Source of the DNA: Burkholderia sp. OK233
GTDB taxonomy: Bacteria; Pseudomonadota; Gammaproteobacteria; Burkholderiales; Burkholderiaceae
Length of the DNA: 64,000 bases
Assembly: GCF_900230185.1 (NCBI RefSeq)
Contig: NZ_OCSR01000002.1
Location: 4,278,001 to 4,342,000, forward strand
Reading direction: 5' to 3'
Both the position numbers and the translations under genes were made by a program. The stretch's first letter is position 1; each line of letters opens with the position of its first letter. The notes below the pieces were generated by a model. It saw nothing but the letters and a program-made list of their open reading frames with translations, did no database searches and had not been told where the DNA came from. This document shows positions 52,773-61,524 of this stretch, piece after piece.

Positions 52773-54308
52773 ATGGACCAATCGACAACGAGTCAACCCG
52801 CCGGGCTCATCCACCCAGATGCGCATTCCGGCCCGCAGGCAAATGACCATCCGCCGATCCGGTTGCTGTTTCCGGCGCTGCTGCTGGTCATGCTGCTCGC
52901 CGCGCTCGATCAGACAATCGTCTCGACCGCGCTGCCGACCATCGTCGGCGAACTCGGCGGCCTCAACAACCTCTCGTGGGTGGTGACCGCCTACCTGCTC
53001 AGCTCGACTATCGTCGTGCCGCTGTACGGCAAATTCGGCGATCTGTTCGGCCGCAAGATCGTGCTGCAAACGGCGATCGTCGTGTTTCTCGTTGGCTCCG
53101 CGCTGTGCGGCGTCGCCCAGAACATGACCCAGTTGATCGTGCTGCGCGCGCTACAGGGGCTCGGTGGCGGCGGTCTGCTAGTCGTGACGATGGCCGCCAT
53201 CGCCGACGTGATTCCGCCGGCTGAGCGCGGCCGCTTCCAGGGTGTATTCGGCGGCGTGTTCGGTCTCGCTACGGTGGTCGGGCCGCTGCTCGGCGGCTTT
53301 CTCGTCGAGCACCTGTCATGGCGCTGGATTTTCTACATCAACCTGCCGCTCGGCATCATCTCGCTGGCTGTGATCGGCGCGGTCTTCAAACCGCACGTGC
53401 GGCACGTGAAGCACACCATCGACTACATGGGCGCCGCGTTTCTCGCCGGCGCACTCACCTGCATCATCCTGTTCACCAGCCAGGGCGGCACGATCCTGCC
53501 GTGGTCGTCGCCGCAGTTGTGGTTCACGCTTGGCATGGGGCTGGTGGCGATCTGGGGCTTCATCCACGAAGAGCGGACTGCGGTCGAACCGATCATGCCG
53601 CTCGAGCTCTTCAAACAGCGTACGTTTTTGCTGAGCAGCCTGATCGGTTTCATCATCGGCGTGTCGCTGTTCGGCTCGGTTACGTTCCTGCCGCTGTATT
53701 TGCAGGTGGTCAAGGGCTCGACGCCCACGGAAGCCGGCATGCAGATGCTGCCGATGATGGGCGGCATGTTCGTGATGTCGATGGTGACCGGGCGCGTAAT
53801 CAGCAAGATCTGCAAGTACCGCATGTTTCCGATTGCCGGCACGTTTCTCGTGGCCGTCGCGATGGTGCTGCTCGCACGCTTGCAGATCAACACGCCGATT
53901 CGTGTGATGTATATCGACATGGGCATTCTCGGCTTCGGTCTCGGCATGGTGATGCAGGTGCTGATTCTCGCCGTGCAGAATACTGTCGAGTTCAAGCACA
54001 TGGGTGTCGCCACTTCAGGCGCAACGCTGTTCCGTTCAATCGGCGGCTCGATCGGCGTGGCCGGTTTTGGCGCGGTGTTTTCGAACGGCCTCGCCGCGCG
54101 CCTGGAAAAACTGATTCCTGCCGACACCGAACTGCCGCACGCGCTCGGACCGGCGGCCATCCACCAGTTGCCTGAAGCGTTGCGCGACGACTATCTGCAA
54201 GCGTTTGCCGGTGCGTTACACACGGTGTATCTCTCGGCGGCCTGCGTCGTCGTGCTGGCCTTTGCGCTCGCGTGGCTTCTGAAGGATCATCCGCTGCGCA
54301 AGCACTGA
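52773..54308 (+). CDS. MFS multidrug exporter, DHA2 family (EmrB/QacA type)
   Basis: A 511-residue drug:H+ antiporter with about 14 transmembrane helices. Motif D1 appears as LLAALDQTIVSTALPTIVGEL, motif A as GKFGDLFGRKIVL and motif C as VFGLATVVGPLLGGFLVE, all typical of DHA2 exporters. The N-terminal 30 residues are hydrophilic. There is no adjacent EmrA-type adaptor, so it likely works alone across the inner membrane. The divergent TetR gene is its probable repressor. The drug substrate is unknown. Confidence 0.95.
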   Translation: MDQSTTSQPAGLIHPDAHSGPQANDHPPIRLLFPALLLVMLLAALDQTIVSTALPTIVGELGGLNNLSWVVTAYLLSSTIVVPLYGKFGDLFGRKIVLQTAIVVFLVGSALCGVAQNMTQLIVLRALQGLGGGGLLVVTMAAIADVIPPAERGRFQGVFGGVFGLATVVGPLLGGFLVEHLSWRWIFYINLPLGIISLAVIGAVFKPHVRHVKHTIDYMGAAFLAGALTCIILFTSQGGTILPWSSPQLWFTLGMGLVAIWGFIHEERTAVEPIMPLELFKQRTFLLSSLIGFIIGVSLFGSVTFLPLYLQVVKGSTPTEAGMQMLPMMGGMFVMSMVTGRVISKICKYRMFPIAGTFLVAVAMVLLARLQINTPIRVMYIDMGILGFGLGMVMQVLILAVQNTVEFKHMGVATSGATLFRSIGGSIGVAGFGAVFSNGLAARLEKLIPADTELPHALGPAAIHQLPEALRDDYLQAFAGALHTVYLSAACVVVLAFALAWLLKDHPLRKH

Positions 54309-54357
54309 TTTCGCCGTATCCCGTTTCCAACCAGCGTTTTCTACAAGCGCTTGATGA

Positions 54358-54389
54358 CGAGGTCGAACGCCGCGCGCTTCGACCTCGTT
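54358..54389. terminator. hairpin after the MFS gene
   Basis: A perfect 11-base stem (ACGAGGTCGAA and TTCGACCTCGT) with a 10-base GC loop lies 49 bp after the exporter stop and is followed by a weak pyrimidine stretch (TCTGCTTTC). It is a likely terminator. Confidence 0.7.
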
Positions 54390-54561
54390 CTGCTTTCATC
54401 GCCGCCATTTCGTTCTGCCGATTCCGCCAGCGCGCCATCGTGTCCTCGCCTGCGCACCGTGATTGCGCAACCCGTGTGAAAAAAACCGTCGACCTGTTCG
54501 TTCTGCCGACATATGCAGTGTTTCGTCGTACCTACAAATGGGCTCTAGTGCACATAAAGTA

Positions 54562-54589
54562 GGTGAGAACGTCGATTGACGTTCTCACC
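54562..54589. repeat. perfect 12-bp inverted repeat with a GATT loop
   Basis: GGTGAGAACGTC and its exact complement GACGTTCTCACC enclose a 4-base loop. It lies in the 440-bp gap between the exporter and the zinc-ribbon protein gene. It has no T-run after it on either strand, so it is not a standard terminator. Nothing else in the gap (54309-54748) looks like a gene. Confidence 0.7.
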
Positions 54590-54748
54590 GAAACGCCACA
54601 TATTGCAATCAGCGGCACCGCAAGCGAGGACTTGCGCCCCAAGATTCTCCAGCGCATGTGGATCGTGGTTTCCGCGGACGTTACTCCTGCCTCAACACGA
54701 TCTGGAGCATGCCGTAACGGCACTGTTTTCCACAGGTGGGTCCACAGT

Positions 54749-55765
54749 ATGTCCACCCAGACAATACTCGGCCATAGTTTCCCGACGCCCTGCAAACGCT
54801 GCGGTGGTGCGCTGTACCGGCAAGTCGACTATTGCCCATATTGCGGCGCGGTGCATCCGCTTGACGCCGGGCCGCACAAGCGGGTCGTGATTCCCGGCAG
54901 CCGCGCCAGTGCCGTCAGCAAGACAGCGCAGAAAAACGGCTTCGATCCGACACAGCCGGTTGAAACCGATCTCGCCGCGCCGATTGCGGCCGCCGGCGAA
55001 ACCGCCCCTGTCGAGCCCCCGATGCAAGCGCCGGTACTCGCGTCTCCGGATACGCCGATTCCGCCGCTCGCCGATCTACCGCATTCTGCAGGCCGCATCG
55101 TGTTCCCAGTGCGCCGGGTGCTGCTCGCGATCGTGGCGATTGGCGCAATCGGACTAGCGTATGTCGCCTTTACACTCTTTAGCGACAACCACGAATCGCA
55201 GAGCGGCAATACCGAGCGGGCGGCGGACAATCCTCAGGATGCCAGAACGGCGACCGGCACGATTGCGCCGTACGCACCGGCTCAGCCGACGAATCAGGCC
55301 GCCGTGGTTAAGCCCGCTGTTCCCAGCAATGCCGCCAATTCCGCCAATCCGCCCAAAACTGCACCGGCAATCCTGGCCACGCCCATCGCGCCGCCGTTGC
55401 CCGCAGCGCCTGTAAAACCAGCAGCGCCGCAGTTCCGCGATGCCGCACAAGCGCTGCAGGCAGCGCGTCTGGCCTTCCGCGCCAACGATCTCTCTGCGGC
55501 ACAAGCGGCGCTTGGCACGGCGCAAACGCTGCAACCCGGCAATAGCGACGCGGAAAGCCTGCTGACCGAATTGAAGCCGCTCGCCGCGCGCCGCGACGCC
55601 GCGTTGCAGGCCGCGCAACTATGTGCCTCGCAGCAGTCGTGGAGTTGCGCGCGCCAGCACGCCAATGAGGCGCTCGCGATCGACACCGGCAACGACACCG
55701 CGAAAACGATCCTTGCACGCGTGATTCACGAGACAGGTTGGGCGCCCCTCAAGCCGCATGCGTAA
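54749..55765 (+). CDS. zinc-ribbon, single-TM, TPR-like membrane protein
   Basis: A 338-residue protein. The N-terminus has a zinc ribbon with two CxxC pairs (PCKRCGGALYRQVDYCPYCGA). A hydrophilic linker leads to one transmembrane helix (about 131-150, RVLLAIVAIGAIGLAYVAFTL). A long Ala/Pro/Asn-rich spacer ends in a TPR-like helical region (AQALQAARLAFRANDLSAAQA and SCARQHANEALAIDTGND). The ribbon should be cytoplasmic and the repeats periplasmic. Function unknown. The frame is open to 54563; the ATG at 54749 is chosen because it sits just before the ribbon. Confidence 0.75.
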   Translation: MSTQTILGHSFPTPCKRCGGALYRQVDYCPYCGAVHPLDAGPHKRVVIPGSRASAVSKTAQKNGFDPTQPVETDLAAPIAAAGETAPVEPPMQAPVLASPDTPIPPLADLPHSAGRIVFPVRRVLLAIVAIGAIGLAYVAFTLFSDNHESQSGNTERAADNPQDARTATGTIAPYAPAQPTNQAAVVKPAVPSNAANSANPPKTAPAILATPIAPPLPAAPVKPAAPQFRDAAQALQAARLAFRANDLSAAQAALGTAQTLQPGNSDAESLLTELKPLAARRDAALQAAQLCASQQSWSCARQHANEALAIDTGNDTAKTILARVIHETGWAPLKPHA

Positions 55766-56012
55766 GCCGGCATTCCGGTACGCGTAAAAGTTTGGATACC
55801 GAATTTCTTGCCGTTCGCACGGCCGATTTACCTGACTGACCGCATGAATCATGGCACACCCGATTGCGCTGCCGATCGCGTGTCCTCTGAGCGGCAACAG
55901 ACGGACATGGCACGCGCGACGCATTGAACATGAGATGGCAAGCGGGCTCACCGGTGCTTCGCGCGCGCAGACGCGAGAGGCAGTTCAACCCTGACCGATA
56001 GGTAGATAAACC

Positions 56013-57086
56013 ATGCTGAAGAGACTTCTGGCGGGATGGCTGGGGCTGGTGCTGATGATCATGTCTTCGTTGGCAAGCGCCGAGGCTGCGCACTACAAGA
56101 TCGTCACCGGTCCGGAACGCGGCACGTACATTCAGATCGGCCAGGATCTGTCGAAATGGGTGGCGCAGCCGGCGGGCATCGACCTGGAAGTGATGTCGTC
56201 GAAGGGTTCGGCCGAAAACGTGCAGCGCATGCGCTTCGAGCCCGGCGTGAAGCTCGCGCTGGTCCAGTCCGACGTGTATCAAGCCTACATCGACATGGCC
56301 AACGCGGGCAATGCCGACGCGGGTACGGCAATCCGGCCGCTACGGCTCATCATGCCGCTCTACGACGAGGAAATTAACGTCGTGGTGCGCGCGGACTCGC
56401 CGATGAAAACCTTCGTCGACATCAAGGACAAGAGCATCAGCGTGGGCCTGCTCGGCAGCGGCACCGCTCAAACGGCCACGACCCTCTATCACCTGATGTT
56501 CGGACAGGCGATTCCCGAGCAGAACGTCCAGCACCTGAGCAACGAAGACGCGCTGGCCGCATTGATCGTCAAGAAGGTGGACGTTGCGATCATCGTGGTC
56601 GGGCAGCCGGCGAAACTGTTCAACGACATGAATCCCGAGCTGCTGCAACAGATCCGCCCTCTGAAGGTTGATCCCAACGCGCCCGAAACCGCCCGTGCAA
56701 AACAGACGTATTTTCCCACGACACTCCGCGCGGCCAGCTATCCGAACTGGCTGAAGGAAGATGTCCCCACGCTAACGGTCAAGGCCTTTCTCGTCACTTA
56801 CGATTACGGTCTGCGCGATACCGTCGGCAATCTGAATCACTTTGCGGACTCGCTCTGCGCCAACTTCGACAATCTGCAGGAGCATGGGCATCCGAAGTGG
56901 AAGCAGGTGAAACTCGAATTGCCGCCTCTCGTGCGCGGCTGGAAATACTACGGGCCGGTGGAAAAACATCTGCGCGCGTGTCTCGCGAACAAGAGTGCGG
57001 CGATCAGCGCGACAGCCGCGCAAGCCGCGCAGAAACCGCGCTCCTCCTGCACGGATCAGGAGCGTCTGCTGCTGCTGTGCAAGTAA
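56013..57086 (+). CDS. TAXI family TRAP transporter solute-binding protein
   Basis: A 357-residue exported protein. The signal peptide is clear (LLAGWLGLVLMIMSSLASA, cut before EAAHYKI). The mature part has YKIVTGPERGTYIQIGQDLSKWV, the TAXI-type ligand start, and SVGLLGSGTAQTATTLYHLMFG. TAXI proteins bind small organic acids and deliver them to fused-type TRAP permeases, but no TRAP permease gene is in the window. The C-terminus is longer than usual and holds several Cys (ACLANKS, SSCTDQE, LLCK), which could form disulfides or dock to something else. Confidence 0.88.
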   Translation: MLKRLLAGWLGLVLMIMSSLASAEAAHYKIVTGPERGTYIQIGQDLSKWVAQPAGIDLEVMSSKGSAENVQRMRFEPGVKLALVQSDVYQAYIDMANAGNADAGTAIRPLRLIMPLYDEEINVVVRADSPMKTFVDIKDKSISVGLLGSGTAQTATTLYHLMFGQAIPEQNVQHLSNEDALAALIVKKVDVAIIVVGQPAKLFNDMNPELLQQIRPLKVDPNAPETARAKQTYFPTTLRAASYPNWLKEDVPTLTVKAFLVTYDYGLRDTVGNLNHFADSLCANFDNLQEHGHPKWKQVKLELPPLVRGWKYYGPVEKHLRACLANKSAAISATAAQAAQKPRSSCTDQERLLLLCK

Positions 57087-57108
57087 CGTCGCGTGGCGAG
57101 GCGCGCGC

Positions 57109-58548
57109 TCAGGCGTGCGCCTTCGCTGCAGCCGACACGTCCATCGCCCGTTGCAGCGCCTCGTACACCTTCGGCCGGTTGCATTGCGACACGTTAAAGC
57201 GCAGGAACCCGGCCGCCGATTGCGACGCGCTGAACACATTGCCCGGCGCGAACACCACACTCTCGGCTAACGCGTGACGCGCGATATCGGCGGCGTCGAG
57301 CGCATCGGGCAGGCGCGCCCACACGAATAGGCCGGCACGTGGCCGCGTCCACACTTCAAGGCCGGCATAGCCCAGCCGTCTGATCGTCTCGCCCATGGCG
57401 TCCGCGAGCTTCGCGCGCATCGATTCGAGATGCCGCCGGTAGGTGCCATCCACCAGCAAGCGATGCACGACGCTCGCCGCGAGCTGGCCGTTACCAAACG
57501 AGGTGGCCAGCTTCAGATCGACCAGCGGCTCGACCCATTCGCTGCGCGCCGCGATGTAGCCGCAGCGCACGGCCGCGGACAGGGTCTTCGAAAAGCTGCC
57601 GATCGAGACCACCCGCGCGAGACCGTCGAACGCCGCAAGACGCGGCGCGGGTTCGTCCTCGAAGTCGGCAAAGATATCGTCTTCGACGATCAGCAGATTG
57701 TGCTCACCCGCCAGTTTCAGCAGCCGATGCGCAATGGCTGGCGCAAGTGTGGCGCCGGTCGGATTGTGGATCGCGGAATTGGTCACGTAGAGCCGCGGGC
57801 GGTGCTCGATCAGCGCCCGCTCGAATGCGCCCAGATCCGGGCCGGACGGCGTATAGGGCACACCGACGATGCGGACACGATGGGCGCGCAGCAGCGCCTG
57901 GAAGTTGAAGTAGCACGGATCGTCGATCAGGACCGTGTCGCCGGGTTCGAGCAGAAAGCGGCAGACGAGATCAAGCGCGTGCGTGCCGCCGTCGGTCAGC
58001 ACAATCTGCTCGGGCGGCGCTTCCACGCCATGTTGCGCGAGCCGCCAGGCGAGTTGCTGGCGCAGCGCAGGCAGACCGAGCGGGCTCGCATAGTCGGCAA
58101 GCGGCGACTGCGGATCGCGCGCTACGGCACGCAACGCGCGGCGCACGCCGTCTTCCGGCAGCCAAGAAGCCGGCATCCAGCCGCAGCCCGGCTTGAACAC
58201 CTTCGCACCGGCCTCCAGCGACTGCCGCGTAAGCCACAGCGGATCGACCTCGCGATCCAGCCGCGGCCCAAGATCGGCGAGCGCCAGCGGCGGCGCATGG
58301 CCGGACACGAAAAACCCGGAACCGCGCCGCGCCACGATCACCCCTTCCGCGACCAGCCGGTCGTACGCTTCCACTACGGTCGACTTCGACACGCCGAGCG
58401 CCTCGGTCATCGCGCGGATCGACGGCACGCGCGTGCCCGGCATCAACGAACGGCTCGCGATGCGCTCGCGCAAACTGTCCATCACCGTGCCGACCCGCGT
58501 GCCGGTTGGCGCGCCCAAGGCCGCCCGGTTAATATCGCTTTCCGCCAT
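57109..58548 (-). CDS. MocR-type regulator (GntR HTH plus aminotransferase domain)
   Basis: A 479-residue regulator. Residues about 15-85 are a GntR winged helix (SLMPGTRVPSIRAMTEALGVSKSTV). The rest is a fold-type I aminotransferase with the PLP lysine likely in SIGSFSKTLSAAVRCGYI and substrate-Arg region GFLRFNVSQC. MocR proteins use PLP as a ligand to control vitamin B6, amino-acid or transport genes. It is divergent from a DMT permease gene, its likely target, across a region with repeated GTAC motifs. The frame is open to 58677; the ATG at 58548 is the family start. Confidence 0.92.
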   Translation of the reverse strand: MAESDINRAALGAPTGTRVGTVMDSLRERIASRSLMPGTRVPSIRAMTEALGVSKSTVVEAYDRLVAEGVIVARRGSGFFVSGHAPPLALADLGPRLDREVDPLWLTRQSLEAGAKVFKPGCGWMPASWLPEDGVRRALRAVARDPQSPLADYASPLGLPALRQQLAWRLAQHGVEAPPEQIVLTDGGTHALDLVCRFLLEPGDTVLIDDPCYFNFQALLRAHRVRIVGVPYTPSGPDLGAFERALIEHRPRLYVTNSAIHNPTGATLAPAIAHRLLKLAGEHNLLIVEDDIFADFEDEPAPRLAAFDGLARVVSIGSFSKTLSAAVRCGYIAARSEWVEPLVDLKLATSFGNGQLAASVVHRLLVDGTYRRHLESMRAKLADAMGETIRRLGYAGLEVWTRPRAGLFVWARLPDALDAADIARHALAESVVFAPGNVFSASQSAAGFLRFNVSQCNRPKVYEALQRAMDVSAAAKAHA

Positions 58549-58550
58549 CT

Positions 58551-58589
58551 GTACTGCTCCATGTTCGGTACAGTTTGTACGAATTGTAC
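58551..58589. promoter_or_regulatory. GTAC repeat array, candidate MocR operator
   Basis: GTAC occurs at 58551, 58568, 58577 and 58586; the last three are exactly 9 bp apart within CAG/TTT/GAA spacers. The array sits just upstream of the mocR ATG and between the two divergent genes, where MocR regulators usually bind direct or inverted repeats. Confidence 0.6.
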
Positions 58590-58664
58590 TGATCCGTAGC
58601 TTACCCTTTGCAGCCCGAAAGCGGATGCTGCAGGTTCCATTTTCAATGCGCATGGACTCTTTCG

Positions 58665-59552
58665 ATGGACAAGACAACGAACGGCTGGGTGAGCGGCATG
58701 GTGGGCGTGTTGATTTTCAGCGGCTCGCTACCCGCCACGCGTATCGCCGTACAAGGCTTCGATCCGGTGTTTCTGACGATGGCCCGCGCGACCATCGCGG
58801 GCACGTTGGGGCTGTTGCTTCTGCTCGTGTTTCGCCAGGCTCGGCCCGCGAGGCGCGACCTCATCCCCCTGGTGGTGGTCGCGCTGGGCGTGGTGGTCGG
58901 CTTTCCGCTGCTGACCGCCCTCGCGCTGCGCCACGTGAGCGCCGCGCACGCCGTAGTGTTCGTCGGGCTGCTCCCGCTGTCCACCGCGATCTTCGGCGTG
59001 CTGCGTGGCGGCGAGCGCCCGCAGCCGGCGTTCTGGCTGTTCTCCGCGCTCGGTAGCGGTGCGGTGGTCGCGTTCGCCTTGCGCCACGGCCTCGACGCGT
59101 CGCCACTCGGCGATGCGCTGATGCTGGCGGCGATCGTCGCCTGTGGTCTGGGTTATGCAGAAGGCGCGCGGCTGTCGCGCCATCTCGGCGGCTGGCAGGT
59201 GATTTCGTGGGCGCTGGTGCTGTCGCTACCGGTGATGCTGCCGCTCGCCTGGTGGGCGCGGCCTGCATCGTTTGACGGTGTGAGCCACGCGGCGCTGTGG
59301 GGGCTCGCGTACGTGTCGCTCTTCAGCATGCTGATCGGCTTCGTGTTCTGGTATCGCGGACTGGCGTTAGGCGGCATCGCCGGGGTCGGGCAACTGCAGT
59401 TGCTGCAACCGTTCTTTGGCCTGCTGCTCGCCGGGTTGCTGCTGCACGAACAGGTGCCACCCGCGATGATCCTGGTGACCGTCGTGGTGGTCGCGTGTGT
59501 AGCGGGCGCGCGACGCTTCTCGCGAAGCGCGCCGGTGCGGCCGGCAGTCTGA
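58665..59552 (+). CDS. EamA/DMT family permease
   Basis: A 295-residue membrane protein with ten hydrophobic helices arranged as two EamA repeats (VSGMVGVLIFSGSLPATRIAVQGFDP at the start of the first, and LGLAYVSLFSMLIGFVFWYRGLALGG in the second). Such proteins export amino acids or related metabolites. Its divergence from a MocR regulator suggests control by PLP or an amino compound. The frame is open to 58608; the ATG at 58665 (MDKTTNGWVSG) is chosen because it leads straight into the first helix. Confidence 0.9.
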   Translation: MDKTTNGWVSGMVGVLIFSGSLPATRIAVQGFDPVFLTMARATIAGTLGLLLLLVFRQARPARRDLIPLVVVALGVVVGFPLLTALALRHVSAAHAVVFVGLLPLSTAIFGVLRGGERPQPAFWLFSALGSGAVVAFALRHGLDASPLGDALMLAAIVACGLGYAEGARLSRHLGGWQVISWALVLSLPVMLPLAWWARPASFDGVSHAALWGLAYVSLFSMLIGFVFWYRGLALGGIAGVGQLQLLQPFFGLLLAGLLLHEQVPPAMILVTVVVVACVAGARRFSRSAPVRPAV

Positions 59553-59570
59553 ACGGTGTCTCGCCCGCGC

Positions 59571-59600
59571 GTGCGTGCGTACGTGCGTGCGTGCGTGCGT
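59571..59600. repeat. (GTGC)n tetranucleotide microsatellite
   Basis: Thirty bases of GTGC units with one imperfect unit (a GTAC step at 59579-59582) lie in the gap between the DMT permease and the RpiR gene. It is not in a coding frame that I accept; it begins 19 bp after the permease stop. Confidence 0.85.
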
Positions 59601-59689
59601 TCCCTGATTTTCAGGACCGCGCGGGGTCGGCTGTCGGATGAATATGTCATCATCTCGATAATCGATCCACCACTCGCGCCGCGACTACG

Positions 59690-60607
59690 ATGCCGACCGC
59701 TTTTGCACAAACCGTCGAAGCCCGCTTTGCCGAACTCACGCCCACCTCCAAGCGCGTCGCCAGTTACATGCTGGCGAATCTCGACCGGCTCGGCCTCGAA
59801 AACGCCGATCAGATCGCCCAGCAAGCCGGCACCAGCGGCATCTCCGTGGGCCGGTTCCTGCGCAGCATCGGCTACCAGAACCTCGATGACCTGAAGCGCG
59901 AATTGCGCGGCGCGCAGGAGCGCCCGTGGCTGATCACCGACCGGCTCGACGCATTTCGCCGCGCCTCCGGCCAGCACGACGAAGCCACACCGGCCGCAAG
60001 CGGGCCCGATGCTGGCAACCCCGCTGCCAACCCCGCCCCCAACCCCGCTCTCGCCCACTCGCTCGAACTCGAAATCGGCGCGATCCAGCATGTCTACCAG
60101 CTTGCGCAATCGCCGGTGTTTGCCCGCGTGGCCGAGCGCATCTCGAACGCCGACGCCGTCTATATCCTCGGCATTCAGTCCACGCGCGGCATCAGCAACG
60201 CTTTCTACAGCTATCTGGAGTACATCCGTCCGCGCGTGTTCTATTCGGACGGCATGTCGGGCTCCTATGTCGATTCGCTGAACTCCGAGTTCAAGTCGCC
60301 GTATCTGATCGTCACCGATACGCGCGCCTATTCGATGATCGCGCGCCGCTATTGCGAGGCGGCCACGCGCCGTGGGCTGCCCTTCGCCCTCGTCACCGAT
60401 ATTTACTGTCCGTGGGCGCGCGAATTCGACGGTGATCTTTTGCAGGTGAAGACCGATGTCGGTCAGTTCTGGGACTCGCTGGCGCCGCTCACGTGCCTGT
60501 TCAATCTGCTGATTTCGGCGATTGTCGAACGGCTCGGGCCGGGCATCGACGAGCGCGTTGCACGTAACCGCGAACTGCAGAGCGAATTCGATCAGTTCGA
60601 CCTTTGA
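59690..60607 (+). CDS. RpiR family transcriptional regulator
   Basis: A 305-residue regulator. Residues about 5-77 are the RpiR helix-turn-helix (TPTSKRVASYMLANLDRL, then QIAQQAGTSGISVGRFLRSIGY). An Ala/Pro/Asn spacer near 100-118 is coded by a short imperfect repeat. The SIS sugar-isomerase-like domain follows (VFARVAERISNADAVYILG, then IVTDTRAYSMI). RpiR proteins usually sense phosphosugars, but some in proteobacteria control amino-acid transport. The ABC transporter genes to its right converge on it, so a link is only suggestive. Confidence 0.92.
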   Translation: MPTAFAQTVEARFAELTPTSKRVASYMLANLDRLGLENADQIAQQAGTSGISVGRFLRSIGYQNLDDLKRELRGAQERPWLITDRLDAFRRASGQHDEATPAASGPDAGNPAANPAPNPALAHSLELEIGAIQHVYQLAQSPVFARVAERISNADAVYILGIQSTRGISNAFYSYLEYIRPRVFYSDGMSGSYVDSLNSEFKSPYLIVTDTRAYSMIARRYCEAATRRGLPFALVTDIYCPWAREFDGDLLQVKTDVGQFWDSLAPLTCLFNLLISAIVERLGPGIDERVARNRELQSEFDQFDL

Positions 60608-60765
60608 AGCCGCTTTCGCGACAAGCCACGGGAATGACGGTCGGCTCATCGGAGCCCCAGCGTCAAGCATGGCAAGCGCATGTTGCTACGCGGCGCAACG
60701 CACGGATGATCGAATCGGCAACTGCACAAACCGCCCGTTGCGCTCGATGTCGTGCGTTGATCGCA

Positions 60766-61506
60766 TCAGGATGCGGTCGTCGCCGCGGCTTCGCCACCGA
60801 GATACGCGTCACGGATCCGCTCATCACCGAGCAAGGACTCCGCCGTGCCTTCCAGCACGACGCGGCCGGTCTGCAATACGTAGCCGTAATGCGCGATTTC
60901 CAGCGCGAGGCTGGCGTTCTGCTCGACCATGAAGAACGTCACGCCTTGCTGGTTGATCGTGTCGATCAGTTCCAGCACTTTATCGACGTAGAGCGGCGAC
61001 AAACCCATAGTGGGTTCGTCCATGCAGATCAGTTTCGGCCGGCTCATCAACGCGCGCGCCATGGCCAGCATCTGCTGCTCGCCACCCGAGAGCGTGCCCG
61101 CCTTTTGCGCCAGGCGCTCTTTCACGCGGGGGAAGAGGCCCAGCACGCGCTCATAGTCTTCGTCGATGGCAACACGATCGCGCCGCGTATAGGCACCCAT
61201 CAGCAGATTCTCACGCACCGTCATGTCGCCGAACAGCCGCCGCGCCTCGGGTACGGACCCAACACCGCGCCGTACGATCTGCGGCGTACTGAGTCCTGTG
61301 ATCGCCTCACCTTCGAACGTCACGCTGCCGGAGCGCGGTTTGTGCAGACCGAGAATCAGCTTCATCGTGGTCGATTTGCCGCTCGCGTTGCCGCCGAGCA
61401 AACTCACGATCTGCCCGCGCCGCACTTGAAAATTGACGTCGAAATGCACCTGTACGGGACCGTAAAACGTCTCGATGTGTTCGAGTTTCAGTAGAGCGTC
61501 GCTCAT
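60766..61506 (-). CDS. livF: branched-chain amino-acid-type ABC transporter ATPase LivF
   Basis: A 246-residue ATPase with Walker A GGNASGKST, signature LSGGEQQMLAMARAL and Walker B LICMDEPTMGLSP. The Ser in GNASGK differs from the usual GNGAGK but stays within the motif. It pairs with LivG to power the fused permease encoded upstream. It is the last gene of the leftward operon in this window; the 158-bp gap to the RpiR gene holds nothing else that I can support. Confidence 0.93.
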   Translation of the reverse strand: MSDALLKLEHIETFYGPVQVHFDVNFQVRRGQIVSLLGGNASGKSTTMKLILGLHKPRSGSVTFEGEAITGLSTPQIVRRGVGSVPEARRLFGDMTVRENLLMGAYTRRDRVAIDEDYERVLGLFPRVKERLAQKAGTLSGGEQQMLAMARALMSRPKLICMDEPTMGLSPLYVDKVLELIDTINQQGVTFFMVEQNASLALEIAHYGYVLQTGRVVLEGTAESLLGDERIRDAYLGGEAAATTAS

Positions 61507-61524
61507 CGTCGATGTTCCATAAGT

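Noticed and set aside
59153..60670. Open frame of 505 codons on the minus strand
   Set aside because: Antisense to the DMT permease end and the RpiR gene, both of which are well supported; it also runs through the microsatellite.
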